Below are positions 12,451-24,801 of a DNA stretch of 62,000 nucleotides, one piece after another (the stretch's first letter is position 1; each line of letters starts with the position of its first letter). The position numbers and the translations under genes were made by a program. The notes below the pieces were generated by a model. The model was not told the origin of the DNA, searched no databases, and was given only the letters and a program-made list of their open reading frames with translations. This DNA is from Cristatella mucedo (taxonomy: Eukaryota > Bryozoa > Phylactolaemata > Cristatellidae): contig WPIO01000013.1 in NCBI GenBank assembly GCA_009760855.2, positions 4,435,001-4,497,000 of the forward strand, in the 5' to 3' direction.

Positions 12451-12596
12451 TTTGTTACTCTTCAATCGTGCTGCGCGGCGTCAGCTTCGTCGACATGCGT
12501 CACGCGGCGCCACCGGTGGTGGAGTAGCGCCGCCGCCGCCACCGTCGCGAGCGCTCTGCGTATGCCGCGTTGAACTTCGACGCAGGAAACGCGCTT

Positions 12597-13066
<470 letters not shown>

Positions 13067-13575
13067 GCGAGCGAGCGACCGCCCCCGGTGGCCGGCGCTG
13101 CTTCTGTCAATCGAAGAGAAAGGAGAAACTGAGACTCATTGATTGAATCGCCGAATCCTGAATCGCGGATCAGCGGACAGCTCACCCGTTTCGCTGGTGG
13201 CCACTCGAGGTGGCAGGAAGCAGCTTTAGGAAGTTCATCAAGACGCTTGCCGGCGGCGGCGGCATCCCGGGGGGGGGGCGTCTCCGTGAGTCAATTGCTG
13301 CCACCGCCGGCTCATGGCTAATCTCTTCGCAAAGACCTGGGCTAAGGAAGCAGTGGCTTTTCTAAGTAAGTCCACGGGCGCCAACGACTGATTTATCGCG
13401 AAACCGGATCGGTGCTTCGATGGCTTTCATCCGCCTACTGTTTTCGTTCGACTTACTGGCTAAGCTCCCCGGAGTATCCCTCCACCTTATCTCACGTTAC
13501 GCCCCCCCCTCCCCATAGAAGAACACAGAGGGATGGGTATGATGGATACCTACCGAAGGTTTCTGCATTACTCGG

Positions 13576-13576
<1 letters not shown>

Positions 13577-13631
<55 letters not shown>
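13577..13631. repeat. (GA)n microsatellite
   Basis: A 55-bp GA run. The frame across it encodes Arg-Glu repeats only. Confidence 0.95.
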
Positions 13632-14209
13632 AAGCAGCCGCCGAGATTGGAGCTGGGAAAGTAGCGCGTCTTTCTGAACACCGAGGTAGCGAGTAATTTC
13701 TGGATGAGCAAGTCGCAAAATTAGTTGGCGATTGGTGGCACGTGTCCTCTCGCCTCTAGGGGATGTGTTCTGTTCACTAGAGTCGAGAGGCGCTGCCCGC
13801 GACGCCCGGTGCCTTTCGGCTCGCGGCCGGCTTCGTGGGCATGAGTGTCACCACCGCATCGTGAGCGCACTCACGCCGTCGGTCGTCTGCTTTCACCCTC
13901 CATTTAAATAGCCACCAGCGCAGCGCACCTCAGCAGCACCCCTGCCATTCCAGCTTCCGCGAGCTCTGTCCTGCTATCTATGTTGGATAGGCCGTCCCGC
14001 GTTTTCTCTGAGCGTCGCAGCGCGGATGCACCAACCCCCCCCCACACAGCTACGCCGAGCTAGCGAGCTAGCGAGTCGCCCGGCGTAGCGGGTTGACGGT
14101 CGCACGGCGCGACGGAACGAGATACGCCTACACACCGTCGGAGCAGCTGCTCCCCGCTCGTTTGCAGAAACGGGCTTCTGCCGCCATCTCTGTCTGTCTC
14201 TGTCCCCCG

Positions 14210-14372
<163 letters not shown>

Positions 14373-14510
14373 GGGCGAGCGAAGCGTTCGCCGAGCTCTA
14401 TCTATGCTACTAGGCGCGGCTTCTACCATGGCCGACGTTCCGACTCGGCGTTCCATCGAGAACGACCGGCAACTTGTCCGTCGAGAGACGCCGAGGAGCG
14501 CCCCTACCTG

Positions 14511-14511
<1 letters not shown>

Positions 14512-14599
<88 letters not shown>

Positions 14600-14600
14600 C
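14512..14600. repeat. (CGG)n tract, about 90 bp
   Basis: About 29 CGG units about 0.9 kb upstream of the P450 start codon. G-rich strand on +. Confidence 0.96.
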
Positions 14601-15199
14601 AGGGCGGGCGGACCGCTCGCCGCGCACATCGCCGAGGGTGGGAAGCGCTGCGAGCGGCTGCAGATGTCCGCCCAAGCGTTTTCCCAAGGGATCTGCTCGG
14701 CAAATCGCGCGCCGTGTAGACGACGGCGCTAGTGAGCGAGTCCAACCTCGCGCCGCGAGCGCGCCGCGAGCCGAGACCGGGCGCCTGACCGGCTGCTGCG
14801 ACTCGGCGAGCGCTCGCGTCACTGCCGCCGTAGTCGCGGCCGCCGGCAAGGTTGCTTCCCAAGACGACGTCCGCGGACCGCCGTCGCTGAGCATTCGAAT
14901 TGCGGCGTCGGGGCGCTCGGGCGGGCGTACGACGCGACGCGACGCGACGCTAGGCGCTAGAGAGCGGGCCGTGTCCGGAGCTAGAGGCTCTCGCGTGGGC
15001 ACGTTCAGGAGAAGTCGATAGAGTGCGTCGCGGCGCTAACCTATCGGCGCCACCTCCGCTCCCGGGTGACACCCACCTTTCGTAAGGCTGCAGTTTTTCA
15101 CAAAGGAGGCCTTGCTGCATCGCGGCCGGCTGGGACAGCTGGGAGGCGGCACCGTTGTAAGCCGAGACGCGGCGGGTGGGCGGGCCAGCGAGCGGTTCG

Positions 15200-15260
15200 C
15201 CAGGGCTATAAAGCCCGCGGCGTTCGACTTGGCAGGCAGCTGTGCGCCCAGTTCGGAGTC
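15200..15260 (+). promoter_or_regulatory. Core promoter of the P450 gene (TATA box)
   Basis: TATAAA at 15207-15212 in the context GGGCTATAAAGCCC, about 205 bp upstream of the ATG. A transcription start would be expected about 30 bp downstream, near 15237-15247 (CAGCTGTGCGCCCAGTTC). The inferred 5' leader of roughly 170 nt ends with a short GA run (about 15380-15402). Start site is inference. Confidence 0.6.
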
Positions 15261-15411
15261 GCAGACACCGACGCGAAGCGAACGACAAGTCGTCGTCGTC
15301 GAGCGCCTTAGCAGCGTTCTCTGAGAGAGCGAGAGAGCGTCCCACTCGCCTTCGCGGTGTGAAGAAACGAGAGAGAAGACAAGAGAGAGAGAGAGAGAGA
15401 GAAACGAAACG

Positions 15412-17661
15412 ATGGAGATATTCACGGCTCTGCTGTGCTGCCTGCTGGTCGCCGCGCTACTGTTGCTGCTCCGTCGGAACTACAAGTCGGCCTCGTCGTT
15501 ATCGTCGCGCCTGCCCGGTCCGGCAGTGTACCCGCTCGTCGGCACGCTCGGCATCGACCCGGCGTCGCTGCACGTCAAGTTCGCCGAGTGGCAGCGAGCG
15601 TACGGCGACGTGTTCACGTTCAACATCCTCACGCAGCCGGTCGTCGTGCTCAACAGCTACGAGACGGTGCGCGAGGCGCTGTTCAGCAAGAGCGCCGCCT
15701 TCGCCGCCAGGCCGCGGCTCGCCAGGGCCGAAGAGCTGCTCCTGTCCAAGGCCATGGCTTTCCAGGTAGCCGCCGCCGCCGCCGCCGCTGTCTACTGTCT
15801 CTACGCTCGCTCGATCGGCTGCTGCGACGTCTCGCGAGCTCGCGCACTCACTCGCTCGCCGTGCGCTCGTTTCTCGCAGTCTTCCAACGACGCGCACAAG
15901 CACCTTCGCCGCACGAGCCTGCGCTCGCTCAAGGTGCACGGCCAGTACCTGCTGCAGCTGGAGAAGCTCATCAACGACCACCTGGCTGACCTCGTCGATC
16001 TGTTCAAAGCCGAGCAGGGCGCGCCGTTCGACCCGCGAGCGGCCGTCTACAAGTTCCTCTACAACATCATCCTGTCGCTGGTAAGCGTCTCGGCGAGGCG
16101 CGCAGAGCGGCGTCGGCGGCGGCGGCGGCACGTCCCGCCATAGTCGTCGTCGCCCATGCGTCGCGCCTCCGTCGCGCCTCCGTCGCACCTCCGTCCACTT
16201 TCGCTTTTCGCCGCTCGAGCGCGGGCCCGAAGTGTCGCAGAGTCTCACCGTCGCCGCCATCCGTTCTCCCTTCGAACAGCTGCTCGGCGAGAAGCTGTCC
16301 TACGACGACCCGATATTCACCAAGCTGCAGGCCGTGAACGCGGCCTACATAAAGGCCATGTCGTTCGACCGAATTCACCACGACATCATTCCCGGCGTGT
16401 CCCGGCTCGTCGACCCGCAGTACGCCGACGTGGCGCGCGCGGCCGAGCTGCGCCGCCAGATCGTCGAGCCGCTGTACCGGCAGTGCAAGGTGAGCTGCTC
16501 GAGGACCCGGCGCGCGCGCGCGCGGCCCGGCGCTCGGAGCAAAGCGGGGGCAAAGCGGAAGCGCCGCGCTCGCCGCGCCGCACTCGCCGCGCCGCGCTCG
16601 CCGCGCCGCGCTCGCTCGCCGCGTTCGCCGCTTTCGAGAGCCCGTCGTCACGCTCGTCCGCTCCATCTCGCAGGACACGTACGTGGCCGGACACGAGCGC
16701 GGCATACTGGACGTCTTCATTGCCGACGTCGAGAACCACCTGATCACCGACGACAGCGCCATCGGCGTGCTGATGGACTTCCTGATCGCCGGCGTCGAGA
16801 CGACGAGCACGACGCTGTACGGCTTCCTGCTCGTGCTCCTGCACAACCCGGACGTCCAACGCGAGCTGCGCAGCGAGGTCGACCACGTGGTCGGCCGAGA
16901 CCGTGTCCCTCACCTGGCCGATCGGTAAGCCGCCGCCGCCGCCGCCGCGTGCCGCAGGCGTCGTCGTCGCTCGTGACTCGCTCGCGCGCACCTCGGCAGC
17001 CAGCCAGCCAGCATCGCTCACCGAGCGCGCTCCGCTTGTTGACAGGTGTCGCATGCCGTTCACGGAAGCCACGGTGCTCGAGCTGCTGCGCTACCTGACG
17101 CCGCTGCCCATCCTGCTGCCCTACGAGATGGCGGAGGACGTGACGGTCGGCGGGCGCGTCCTGCCCAAGGGCAGCTGGGTTCTGCCCAACGCCTGGTCCG
17201 TGAACCACAACGGCGACGTATACGAGGAGCCGTTCTCCTTCAAGCCGCGGCGCTTCTTGAGCGACGCCGGCGAACTGCTGCTCGCCGACCATCCCATCAG
17301 ACGGAAGTGAGTGCTCGCTCGGCATTGGCGCCGCCAGGCGCGCGCGCGCGAAACTCGCTCCTTCGCCTCGCCGCGCTGACCCGAGCTGTCGGCCGCTCGT
17401 GCTGCATACCGCGCGTCCGTTGCTCAAAGTCGTCGCATCTGTTTCAGCCTTCTCAGCTTCGGCATTGGGCCGCGACACTGCCCCGGCGAGATGCTGGCCA
17501 AGAACCGACTGTTCCTCACGCTCGCCACGCTCGTGCAGCGCTTCGAGATCGCGCCGGACGCCGCCAGCCAGCTGCCGACGGCCGATCCGCGCGAGTCCAA
17601 GCTCAAGATCATTTTCGACGTGAAAGAATTCAAGCTGCGAGCGCTGTCTCGAGACGAATAG
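15412..17661 (+). CDS. Cytochrome P450, CYP2-clan-like, six exons
   Basis: Predicted microsomal haem-thiolate monooxygenase; substrate unknown. Exons: 15412-15765, 15880-16080, 16280-16489, 16674-16924, 17046-17306, 17448-17661. All five introns (114-199 bp) are GT-AG, phases 0, 0, 0, 2, 2. The join is 1491 nt, giving 496 residues, the usual length for a microsomal P450. Seen: N-terminal membrane anchor (residues 4-20), hinge RLPGP, C-helix block HKHLRR (124-129), I-helix oxygen-binding AGVETT (294-299), ExxR as ELLR (351-354), PRRF at 406-409, and haem loop FGIGPRHCPG (430-439) with ligand Cys437. Odd: the C-helix Trp is His and PERF is PRRF. The ATG has A at -3 and G at +4. Haem loop and I-helix fit the CYP1/CYP2/CYP17 group, but the family number cannot be assigned. 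The long minus-strand frame over 16744-18084 is a shadow. Confidence 0.93.
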
Positions 17662-18240
17662 ACAGAATTCGCGCCTCCGAGACATCTCGCTGGCGGTGGC
17701 AGGCGGGCGGTGACCCGGCGATCGCGGCCGCGATCGTCGCCGCCGCTGCCGCCGCCGCGCACGTGCCGAGCTTGCGTTTCGACGTCCGTCCGTCCGTCCG
17801 TCAGTCGATCCGTCCACTTGCCCGCGAAGCGGAGCCTGGCCGAAGAACCGGAGGTGAACGCTGTCTTCTTCTTCGCGGGCAGACAACCGATCGCTGCCAG
17901 CGATAGCCAATAGGCGCCCAGAGGCGGCTCGTGCGTCCTCTCTCCCTCTCTCTCTCTCTCTCTCTCCCGCTCTCGCTCTCTCTCTTCTGACTGCTCGCGT
18001 CGAGCGGCGGAGAGCGGAGCGCAGAGAGCGAGCCGAGGGTCGGACCGCCGCGGCCTCAGCGGTGGTGGGCAGCTTGCAGCTCATAGCCTCCGCACCTCCC
18101 AGTCCTGGACTGTGCTGGACTGGTAGGTGCAGGACCCCGCGGGGCTGCGACGATGCGCCGCCTGTTGGCGCCGTCGAGTAGTGTCAATAGTAGCGGTGAC
18201 AATCACAGTCATCGAAAATAAATATTTGCTACAATAGCAG
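17662..18240 (+). terminator. P450 3' UTR with AATAAA signal
   Basis: The stop TAG is at 17659-17661. AATAAA lies at 18217-18222, followed by a T/G-containing segment (GTGTCATTCATTT from about 18241). Cleavage near 18235-18240 would give a 3' UTR of about 575 nt. It is GC-rich and has a CT run at about 17939-17966. Confidence 0.6.
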
Positions 18241-18593
18241 CGTGTCATTCATTTCCGGCACTCGATCGAGCGCTAGATCGCACGAGAGAGCATGCCCTCT
18301 GTCCAACCTCTATCCAGAGCGTCACAGATAGCGCTGCCCGGCTCGTGCCTGCTGTCGTCTCGGACGCATCAAATGCTAGCACATTGACCTCGGGCCGAGC
18401 CAGGCAAAACGTTAAAACGGAGAAGAAATGCGTCGCTTGCGCGTGCATTTTTCTGAGCCTCATTTCCTCACTCGCTGTAGTGTAGTAGTTGTCGCTTGTT
18501 TCGGCGAGTCGGATTCATCAATGACTGACGACTCGTTCGCATCCCTGTCACTCGCCGCATCGAGCGAGCAAGAGAGACAGAAGAGACAGACAG

Positions 18594-19561
<968 letters not shown>

Positions 19562-19995
19562 TGGCTCGCCCTTGCATTCGGGACAGCGCGGGGCCGCGCG
19601 GGCACGCGCAGTCCGAGTGCACGCGGCTGCAGCGTTCGGAGCTCTCGCTCGGGCTCGAGGCTGCGGCGGCCGCCGCGCCGCCGGTCACCGAGAGCACCTT
19701 GCGCTGCTGCGATTTCCGGATCTCCCAGAGTACGCGGATTGTAGTCGCACTAAAGTCGAGCGTATTTTTGTCGCAATGTTCGCTCGCGGTTAAGCCCGTC
19801 GGCGCCGCACCGCAACCGACTCGCGACGGGCGCAGCCGGATTTTTTTTAAGGGGCCGATCCAGAAGGAGCTGGGCGCTGACCGACGCATCGCGAAGACGA
19901 GGCGCTCGCTAGGTGGCGCTCGCTCCATGTCGTCCGAGCCGCTCCTTTCATGGCGTAGTTGCGGCTCTCCTCACTCTCGCCGTTGGCCCCGTTGC

Positions 19996-19996
<1 letters not shown>

Positions 19997-20081
<85 letters not shown>
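19997..20081. repeat. (GGC)n tract, about 85 bp
   Basis: About 28 GGC units with the G-rich strand on +, in a CpG-rich segment. Confidence 0.96.
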
Positions 20082-20082
<1 letters not shown>

Positions 20083-20265
20083 GCTCGGCGTGAGCTCGGT
20101 GGTGGCGCCGCCGTGGTCACGCCGTCTCGTACTGAGTGCTATCTGACATACTTACTACCTAGCAGGTTAGCGTGGCGCTCAGAGATGACCGGGAAGAGTT
20201 GCAAGAGAAGCAGACAGTTGGTTGACTGGGCGTTTTACATTTAGTTAGACTTTTCGTGAAACTGG

Positions 20266-20297
20266 CTCCCCGCCCCGCCCCGCCCGCCCCGCCCCTG
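20266..20297. promoter_or_regulatory. GC-box-like C-rich run
   Basis: Repeated CCCCGCCCCGCCC motifs resemble stacked Sp1/KLF GC boxes. No downstream gene could be tied to it. Confidence 0.35.
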
Positions 20298-20371
20298 GTG
20301 AGCTAGTTTATCTTTTTCTTTAGTCGAGCTCTTTAGCTTCCGGCTTCCCGCGCTCACGCTTCGTTGCGCTC

Positions 20372-20428
20372 AGATCTGCAGTCGCCGCAGTCGGCGCGTC
20401 TCACGCCGACTGCGGCGACTGCAGATCT
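20372..20428. repeat. Perfect 25-bp inverted repeat, 7-nt loop
   Basis: Arm 20372-20396 (starts AGATCTGCAGTCGCCGCAG) is an exact reverse complement of 20404-20428. It is the longest perfect hairpin I found in the window. No transposon ends or terminator context. Confidence 0.92.
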
Positions 20429-20699
20429 AGATGCATCGACTGCGAAGCGTGGACCGCGGCCAATGGTCGTGCACGTGACGCTCCGCCACTGAGGTTACAT
20501 GATGCTCCTTTACGTGATGCCCGCCGGAGCGGTAGAGCGATAGCTGCTAGCAACTGTCATCGAGGGAGCTTACGATTTAATTCGCAGGAAACCTCGCCCA
20601 GCTGTCGCCGTCCGCGGAAGTCACGTAAGCCTCTCACCTCGTTACGGTCGATCGCCGCTGCCAGCAGGATGAGCGGCATCTTAAAAGTGGCTTAATGGC

Positions 20700-21640
20700 G
20701 GCCTAAAGTGTCGCGGTGGCAGGAGTCGAAATAGCCGCGCACGTGATACCCAAGCTCGAGGGTGGTCGAGCCGTCGCAGCCAATGCTATTTTTCCGCTAC
20801 CGCTTCTTAATAATCCAAACATCGCAACTCACATCTCGCTGCCACGCGCATTATTTTTGGACGAGAACGAAACCGATCGCGGCGATAGTGCGTGGTGGGG
20901 GCATTAACTGCTGGCTTCTGTCTGCGGCGGCGGCGGGTCGCTCGCGGAGCGTCCTCCAGTCTCCTTCAGTGGCTTTCGTGTCAGGCCAGCCCGAATCGTC
21001 GGCGAATACCGCCCGTCGTCGTCGTCTTCTTCGGCGGCAGCGGCGAGGAGGCTCGGAGCGTGGCCGTCCGCGGCTATCCACGGGCTATCCGCGCGCGACA
21101 GCCGAGAGCTCTGCAGAGTCGGATGCGCGCCGTCTGGCGGCGACGCGAGCCGCGCTCGTCGACGCTGGCGCCGCAAAGCGCCCGCGCCTTACGTCGCGCC
21201 CGCTCCGCATCCATCGCCGGCTGCGGCCGACGATGGATGCGGAGCGGCGGAACCGGACGAATCGAATCCGGGACCGCAAGCAGCGAGGAACCGACGACGA
21301 GCGGCTTCCGAGGACGCTTCCGCATTTGCGGCTCCAACCATCTTGGTTGCAAGGAGACGTTCCAAGCGGCGACGGTGGCGACGGCCGCGATCGCATCGAC
21401 ATTCGCGTCCAGCAATGTTTTTCTCGCACCGGCGCTAGAGTTTCCTCGCGGGCCTGCGCTAGAGTAGTAGGGAGGGTCGAGAGCTGCAACATCGATGCAG
21501 CAGCGCGCGAGCGAGTGCACGCACGCACGCACAAGCTCGCGCGCACGCACGAACGCCAGAAAACGCTAAAGCATACGGGTACCGACGCCCGCGCACGCGA
21601 GCACATGGCAGCAAAACGTTGAATCGATGAGCAGCCGAAT
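20700..21640. other. CpG-rich stretch with overlapping long frames, no supported gene
   Basis: Several open frames of 150-290 codons overlap on both strands, which is expected at this GC content where stops are rare. They are Arg/Ala-rich and resemble no family. An unspliced first exon of an unknown gene cannot be excluded. Contains the hairpin at 21200-21247. Confidence 0.4.
21200..21247. repeat. Perfect 17-bp inverted repeat, 14-nt loop
   Basis: CCGCTCCGCATCCATCG (21200-21216) and CGATGGATGCGGAGCGG (21231-21247) are exact reverse complements. Confidence 0.9.
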
Positions 21641-21743
21641 GTTGAATCGATTGACACAGATTATTGAACCGTATAATACATTTCTTCGAATACCCCTGTT
21701 TTGTACAGTAATCATTCATTAATAAATCAGTTGTATTCAATCA

Positions 21744-23835
21744 TTGAGCGTCACTACGCCTCCATCCTGCACTTCTTCCTCAAAGAGGTCGCTTCCATTA
21801 CGGAAATCAGTCACACAGGCATCAGTAATCTCTGACTCTCCCTCAACCAGCTCTTCTGCGTCAATGGCATTGTTCGGTTTGCCGAAGCTGGCCAACCATT
21901 TCAGGAAGGGCCCGTCTCGGGTAACTTGGTCATCGCTCGATTGAGTTTCGCTCCGCTGGATATGGTGGCAGTGTCTTGTTCTATCTTGCTTCGACCCAGG
22001 CAGTTCCGGACTCTGAACTATGAACTCGCTTGTCAGATTGTTGTGATTTGGTGTCCCCCCCCTGCCGAGCTGTTGGAGTAAAATGCAATGGCGCTAGCAC
22101 TGTCGCCAACTCGGGAATACACGACTTCGTTAGCCAAATCTCAGATTGAAAGGTGACGAGGATAAATGGATGAACAAAGGTTTCCCTCGGAGAGCACTCG
22201 CTGAACGATATCGGCTGCATTGGGTGATCAGTTGACTCTGCGTGGCCGCATGTGTACGAGCGCAGCGTCGTCTGATAGCCGTTTTGCACTGCTGCATCGC
22301 CGAGCCAAATTCAAACGTCTCGAACTAGTCACCTTGCCGCATTTCTCCTTCAAGTAGCAGCGCATATCGTCGGATCGTTTTTGTACGCCTGCACATGAGC
22401 AGGTAAGTATATGGTCTTGAGTTGCGTCTCGAGTTGCTTCTCTAGTTACAATCTAGCCGTCCATTCGATTAATTGATCCCTCACAGGAGAGGTGGCTCGA
22501 TATTTTACTCAACGTCGAATAGTCGTGCGTACGGATGCGATGACGGAGCGCAAGGAAAAATGCGTACACGGTTGACAATGTCGATCGGTCTCCATCCAGG
22601 TGCGTCAGGAAAAGCATCACAGGGTTGATAAACGGTTCGATTGCTGAAACTTCCTTTTAGAACGTGTTGTCCAGCAGCAAGTTGCGAAGTTCGTTATGAG
22701 CAGTGATGGCACTGTAGCGAAGGCGTTTGCTTTTCACGACCTTGCACCCGAAATCGCGGGTTCGAATCCTGCAGTGGGCGATTCTTTATCGCCGCTGCAA
22801 GCGCTGGTGATTGCCGTAAAGGCTCTTCTGTCGCTATACAAAACAAGTCTGTTAAATCAGCTAGCATAATCAATGTCGATCGCACGCGCCGAAGCAATGC
22901 CAGGAGGTGCCACAAGGGCTGCCTGTACTCTGATTAGGCGTTGGGCTGAGAAGTAAATGTTTCCCATCGAGTTTTGGTGAACAAGATCAGCACCAACATG
23001 CGTGCATCTTCTCCTTGCGCACAGTCTTTTGTGCACTGCATATGTTGAATGCACTTGCCACACGCCCTTCACCTGAGCAATCATATTCTCGCGAAACCTC
23101 TTCACGAACGGGACGTGTTTGACAATATCCATGCATAAGTTATGCAAGGCGTGCGGGCAGCATCGAAACGCAAACAGAAGCTCGTCACTTGTCAGACAGT
23201 TTCGACGGAGAGATGTCCTAACGTTTGGATTGTCGAAGATTAATGTGAAAATCGGTGGATTGTGAAAGCGTGCGCGTCTTTGGTAGCAATCCGCAGTACT
23301 TGCTCATCGTCCTCGCTCTCATTCGGACCGCTGTTGAGTTTGTATTTCTAAATCGTCTGTGAATCATCGCCATCAGCAAGCGCTTGCAATCAACCAGCTT
23401 TCCCAGAAGATTTAGTGCGCTTTTGTGACTCAAGTCCACACGGAAGGAAGTGCTCAAGAAAGAAAGGCATCGACCCGCACGCCATCGGCTTGATGACCTG
23501 CTCATGCACGATGTTGGTCGCTCCATCCAGAGACATGCTTCTTCGTAAGATTTCAGCTTGCGATTTTCGAAATGCATTCAGCTTACATACCCGCACCCGT
23601 CAATCATCAACTTATTATCATGAAAGTCACGTGACGGCTGAGTGAATGCTGGACGAAGCTCCTCGACGAACTGTTTCCAATGCGCCGCGTGAATCCAAAT
23701 CCGCTTCAAGTGAACTGCCCGAGCAAACAGTTCCCGCAGACGATCCTGCTTCTGCGTCGTCATGCTGCCCACGAATTTGCACAAGATCTCTTCACCGGCG
23801 GGCTTACTCTTACTTGTGATGAGCCGTGATGGCAC
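21744..23835 (-). pseudogene. Degenerate hAT-superfamily (DUF659-type) transposase
   Basis: Minus-strand frames, in protein order: 23835-23578 with LFARAVHLKRIWIHAAHWKQ and FVEELRPAFTQPSRDF; 23596-23390 with MSLDGATNIVHEQVIKPMA; 23147-22867 with HNLCMDIVKHVPFVKRFREN; 22289-21981; and a C-terminal end at 21944-21744 with FLKWLASFGKPNNAIDAEE. The order and wording match hAT/DUF659 transposases ('ARA...FRLPSR', 'SLDGWTN..NE..INF', 'CAPHALNLLCEDIVK'). It carries frameshifts, is split by a SINE-B at 22705-22866 and is bordered by another at 23817-23990, so it is not functional. No terminal inverted repeats were identified. Family call is from recalled motifs. Confidence 0.72.
22705..22866 (+). mobile_element. 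SINE-B inserted in the hAT pseudogene
   Basis: A tRNA-like head with box B GGTTCGAATCCTGC near 22760 is followed by AGTGGGCGATTCTTTATCGC and an end CTCTTCTGTCGCTATACAAA, then GTCTGTTAAATCAGCTAG. Orientation is opposite to the transposase. It interrupts the frame between the DIVKHVPF block and the C-terminal part. Confidence 0.85.
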
Positions 23836-23990
23836 ATTAGATAAGGTGGTTGCTTAGCACGACCTCAGTCCCTAGGTTGTGGGTCCAAATCCTGCGGTGG
23901 GCAATCCTTAGCTGTCGCTGCAAGCGGCGGTGATGGCCGTAAAGGCTCTTCTGTCGCCACACAAAAGAGGCTGCTAAGTCAGCTAGTAAC
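23817..23990 (+). mobile_element. SINE-B at the 5' side of the hAT pseudogene
   Basis: Same family: GTGATGGCACATTAGATAAG head, box B GGGTCCAAATCC (one base off the ideal), then GCAAGCGGCGGTGATGGCCG and AGAGGCTGCTAAGTCAGCTAG. On the minus strand the segment beyond it (24061-23988) may hold more transposase coding sequence, but I cannot confirm that. Confidence 0.82.
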
Positions 23991-24541
23991 TTTTTTGTTT
24001 TTACTGATACTGGTCGACGTTGTCGGCACTCAAGTGTCTTCTGCAGTTTAAATTTTCGCATGCGATCGCTACCTGACCGCAGGCTTTGCAGCTTGCGTAC
24101 GCAGTCCCACCGGACTCAGGCTTTCTCAGCGTCTCCGAAGCGCTTGCAGATAGGGCCCTTCTCTCTCGGTACCGCGAGCGGCGACTGCGACGGCGGCGGC
24201 ACGAGCCAGCACGTCCGACGACAGCGGCGGGCAGCGTCGGAGCGGTGCGGTTTGGGAGGACCGGGTCGCGAGAGGATTACGCGAGTCACGTGACTCGGCA
24301 TTCTTCAGCCACTATTCAGCAGTCAGCACTAAAGGTATCGAATTGTACAGCGTAATCGATTTTGCGGGCTGTGCTAGACAGCTGTTTCAAACACGCGTGT
24401 ATAAAACACCATCGAAGCAGACTGATCAATACATAACCTGATGGATCTGCTGAACACGCTGCTGACCTTTCGTCACTGGCAGCCGGAGAACAGCGGACCC
24501 ATTCTTGCTCTTTCGCATATTCTCCCGGCCCCCCCAGTCGG

Positions 24542-24559
24542 CCATCGTGGCCACGATGG
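24542..24559. repeat. 18-bp perfect palindrome
   Basis: CCATCGTGG joined directly to CCACGATGG, with no loop. Confidence 0.85.
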
Positions 24560-24801
24560 ATGCGTTCGCACAGCCTCCTGAATTTCGTGATTAGCAATCG
24601 CATTATCGAAATTTGATCTTCTGGCATGTGCGACTCTCACACATCTTCACCGGCATAACAGTGGCGACGAGGATATCAACCCGACAACAATTGCGGCGTG
24701 TTGTACGGCAGCATATGAAACAAGAGCTCAGCCGACAAATAGGTAGCAGACGCAACCAGGCTACACTTTCATATTGGTCATATGACGTGCCAGGAGAAGA
24801 A

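Noticed and set aside
15242-15769. Frames of 175-184 codons on + overlapping P450 exon 1
   Set aside because: Out-of-frame shadows of the P450 coding sequence.
16744-18084. 446-codon minus-strand frame
   Set aside because: It overlaps P450 exons and introns antisense; GC-rich coding DNA leaves such shadow frames open. Arg/Ala-rich with no family resemblance.
20762-21657. Overlapping frames of 158-286 codons on both strands
   Set aside because: Consistent with low stop frequency in CpG-rich DNA; the translations are Arg/Ala-rich, interrupted by a hairpin region, and match nothing I know.
21744-21944. 66-codon plus-strand frame
   Set aside because: Shadow of the hAT C-terminal coding region, which reads sensibly on the minus strand.
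22740-22800. Functional tRNA gene
   Set aside because: The box A/box B region belongs to SINE-B; acceptor and anticodon stems do not pair and the same body follows in other copies.
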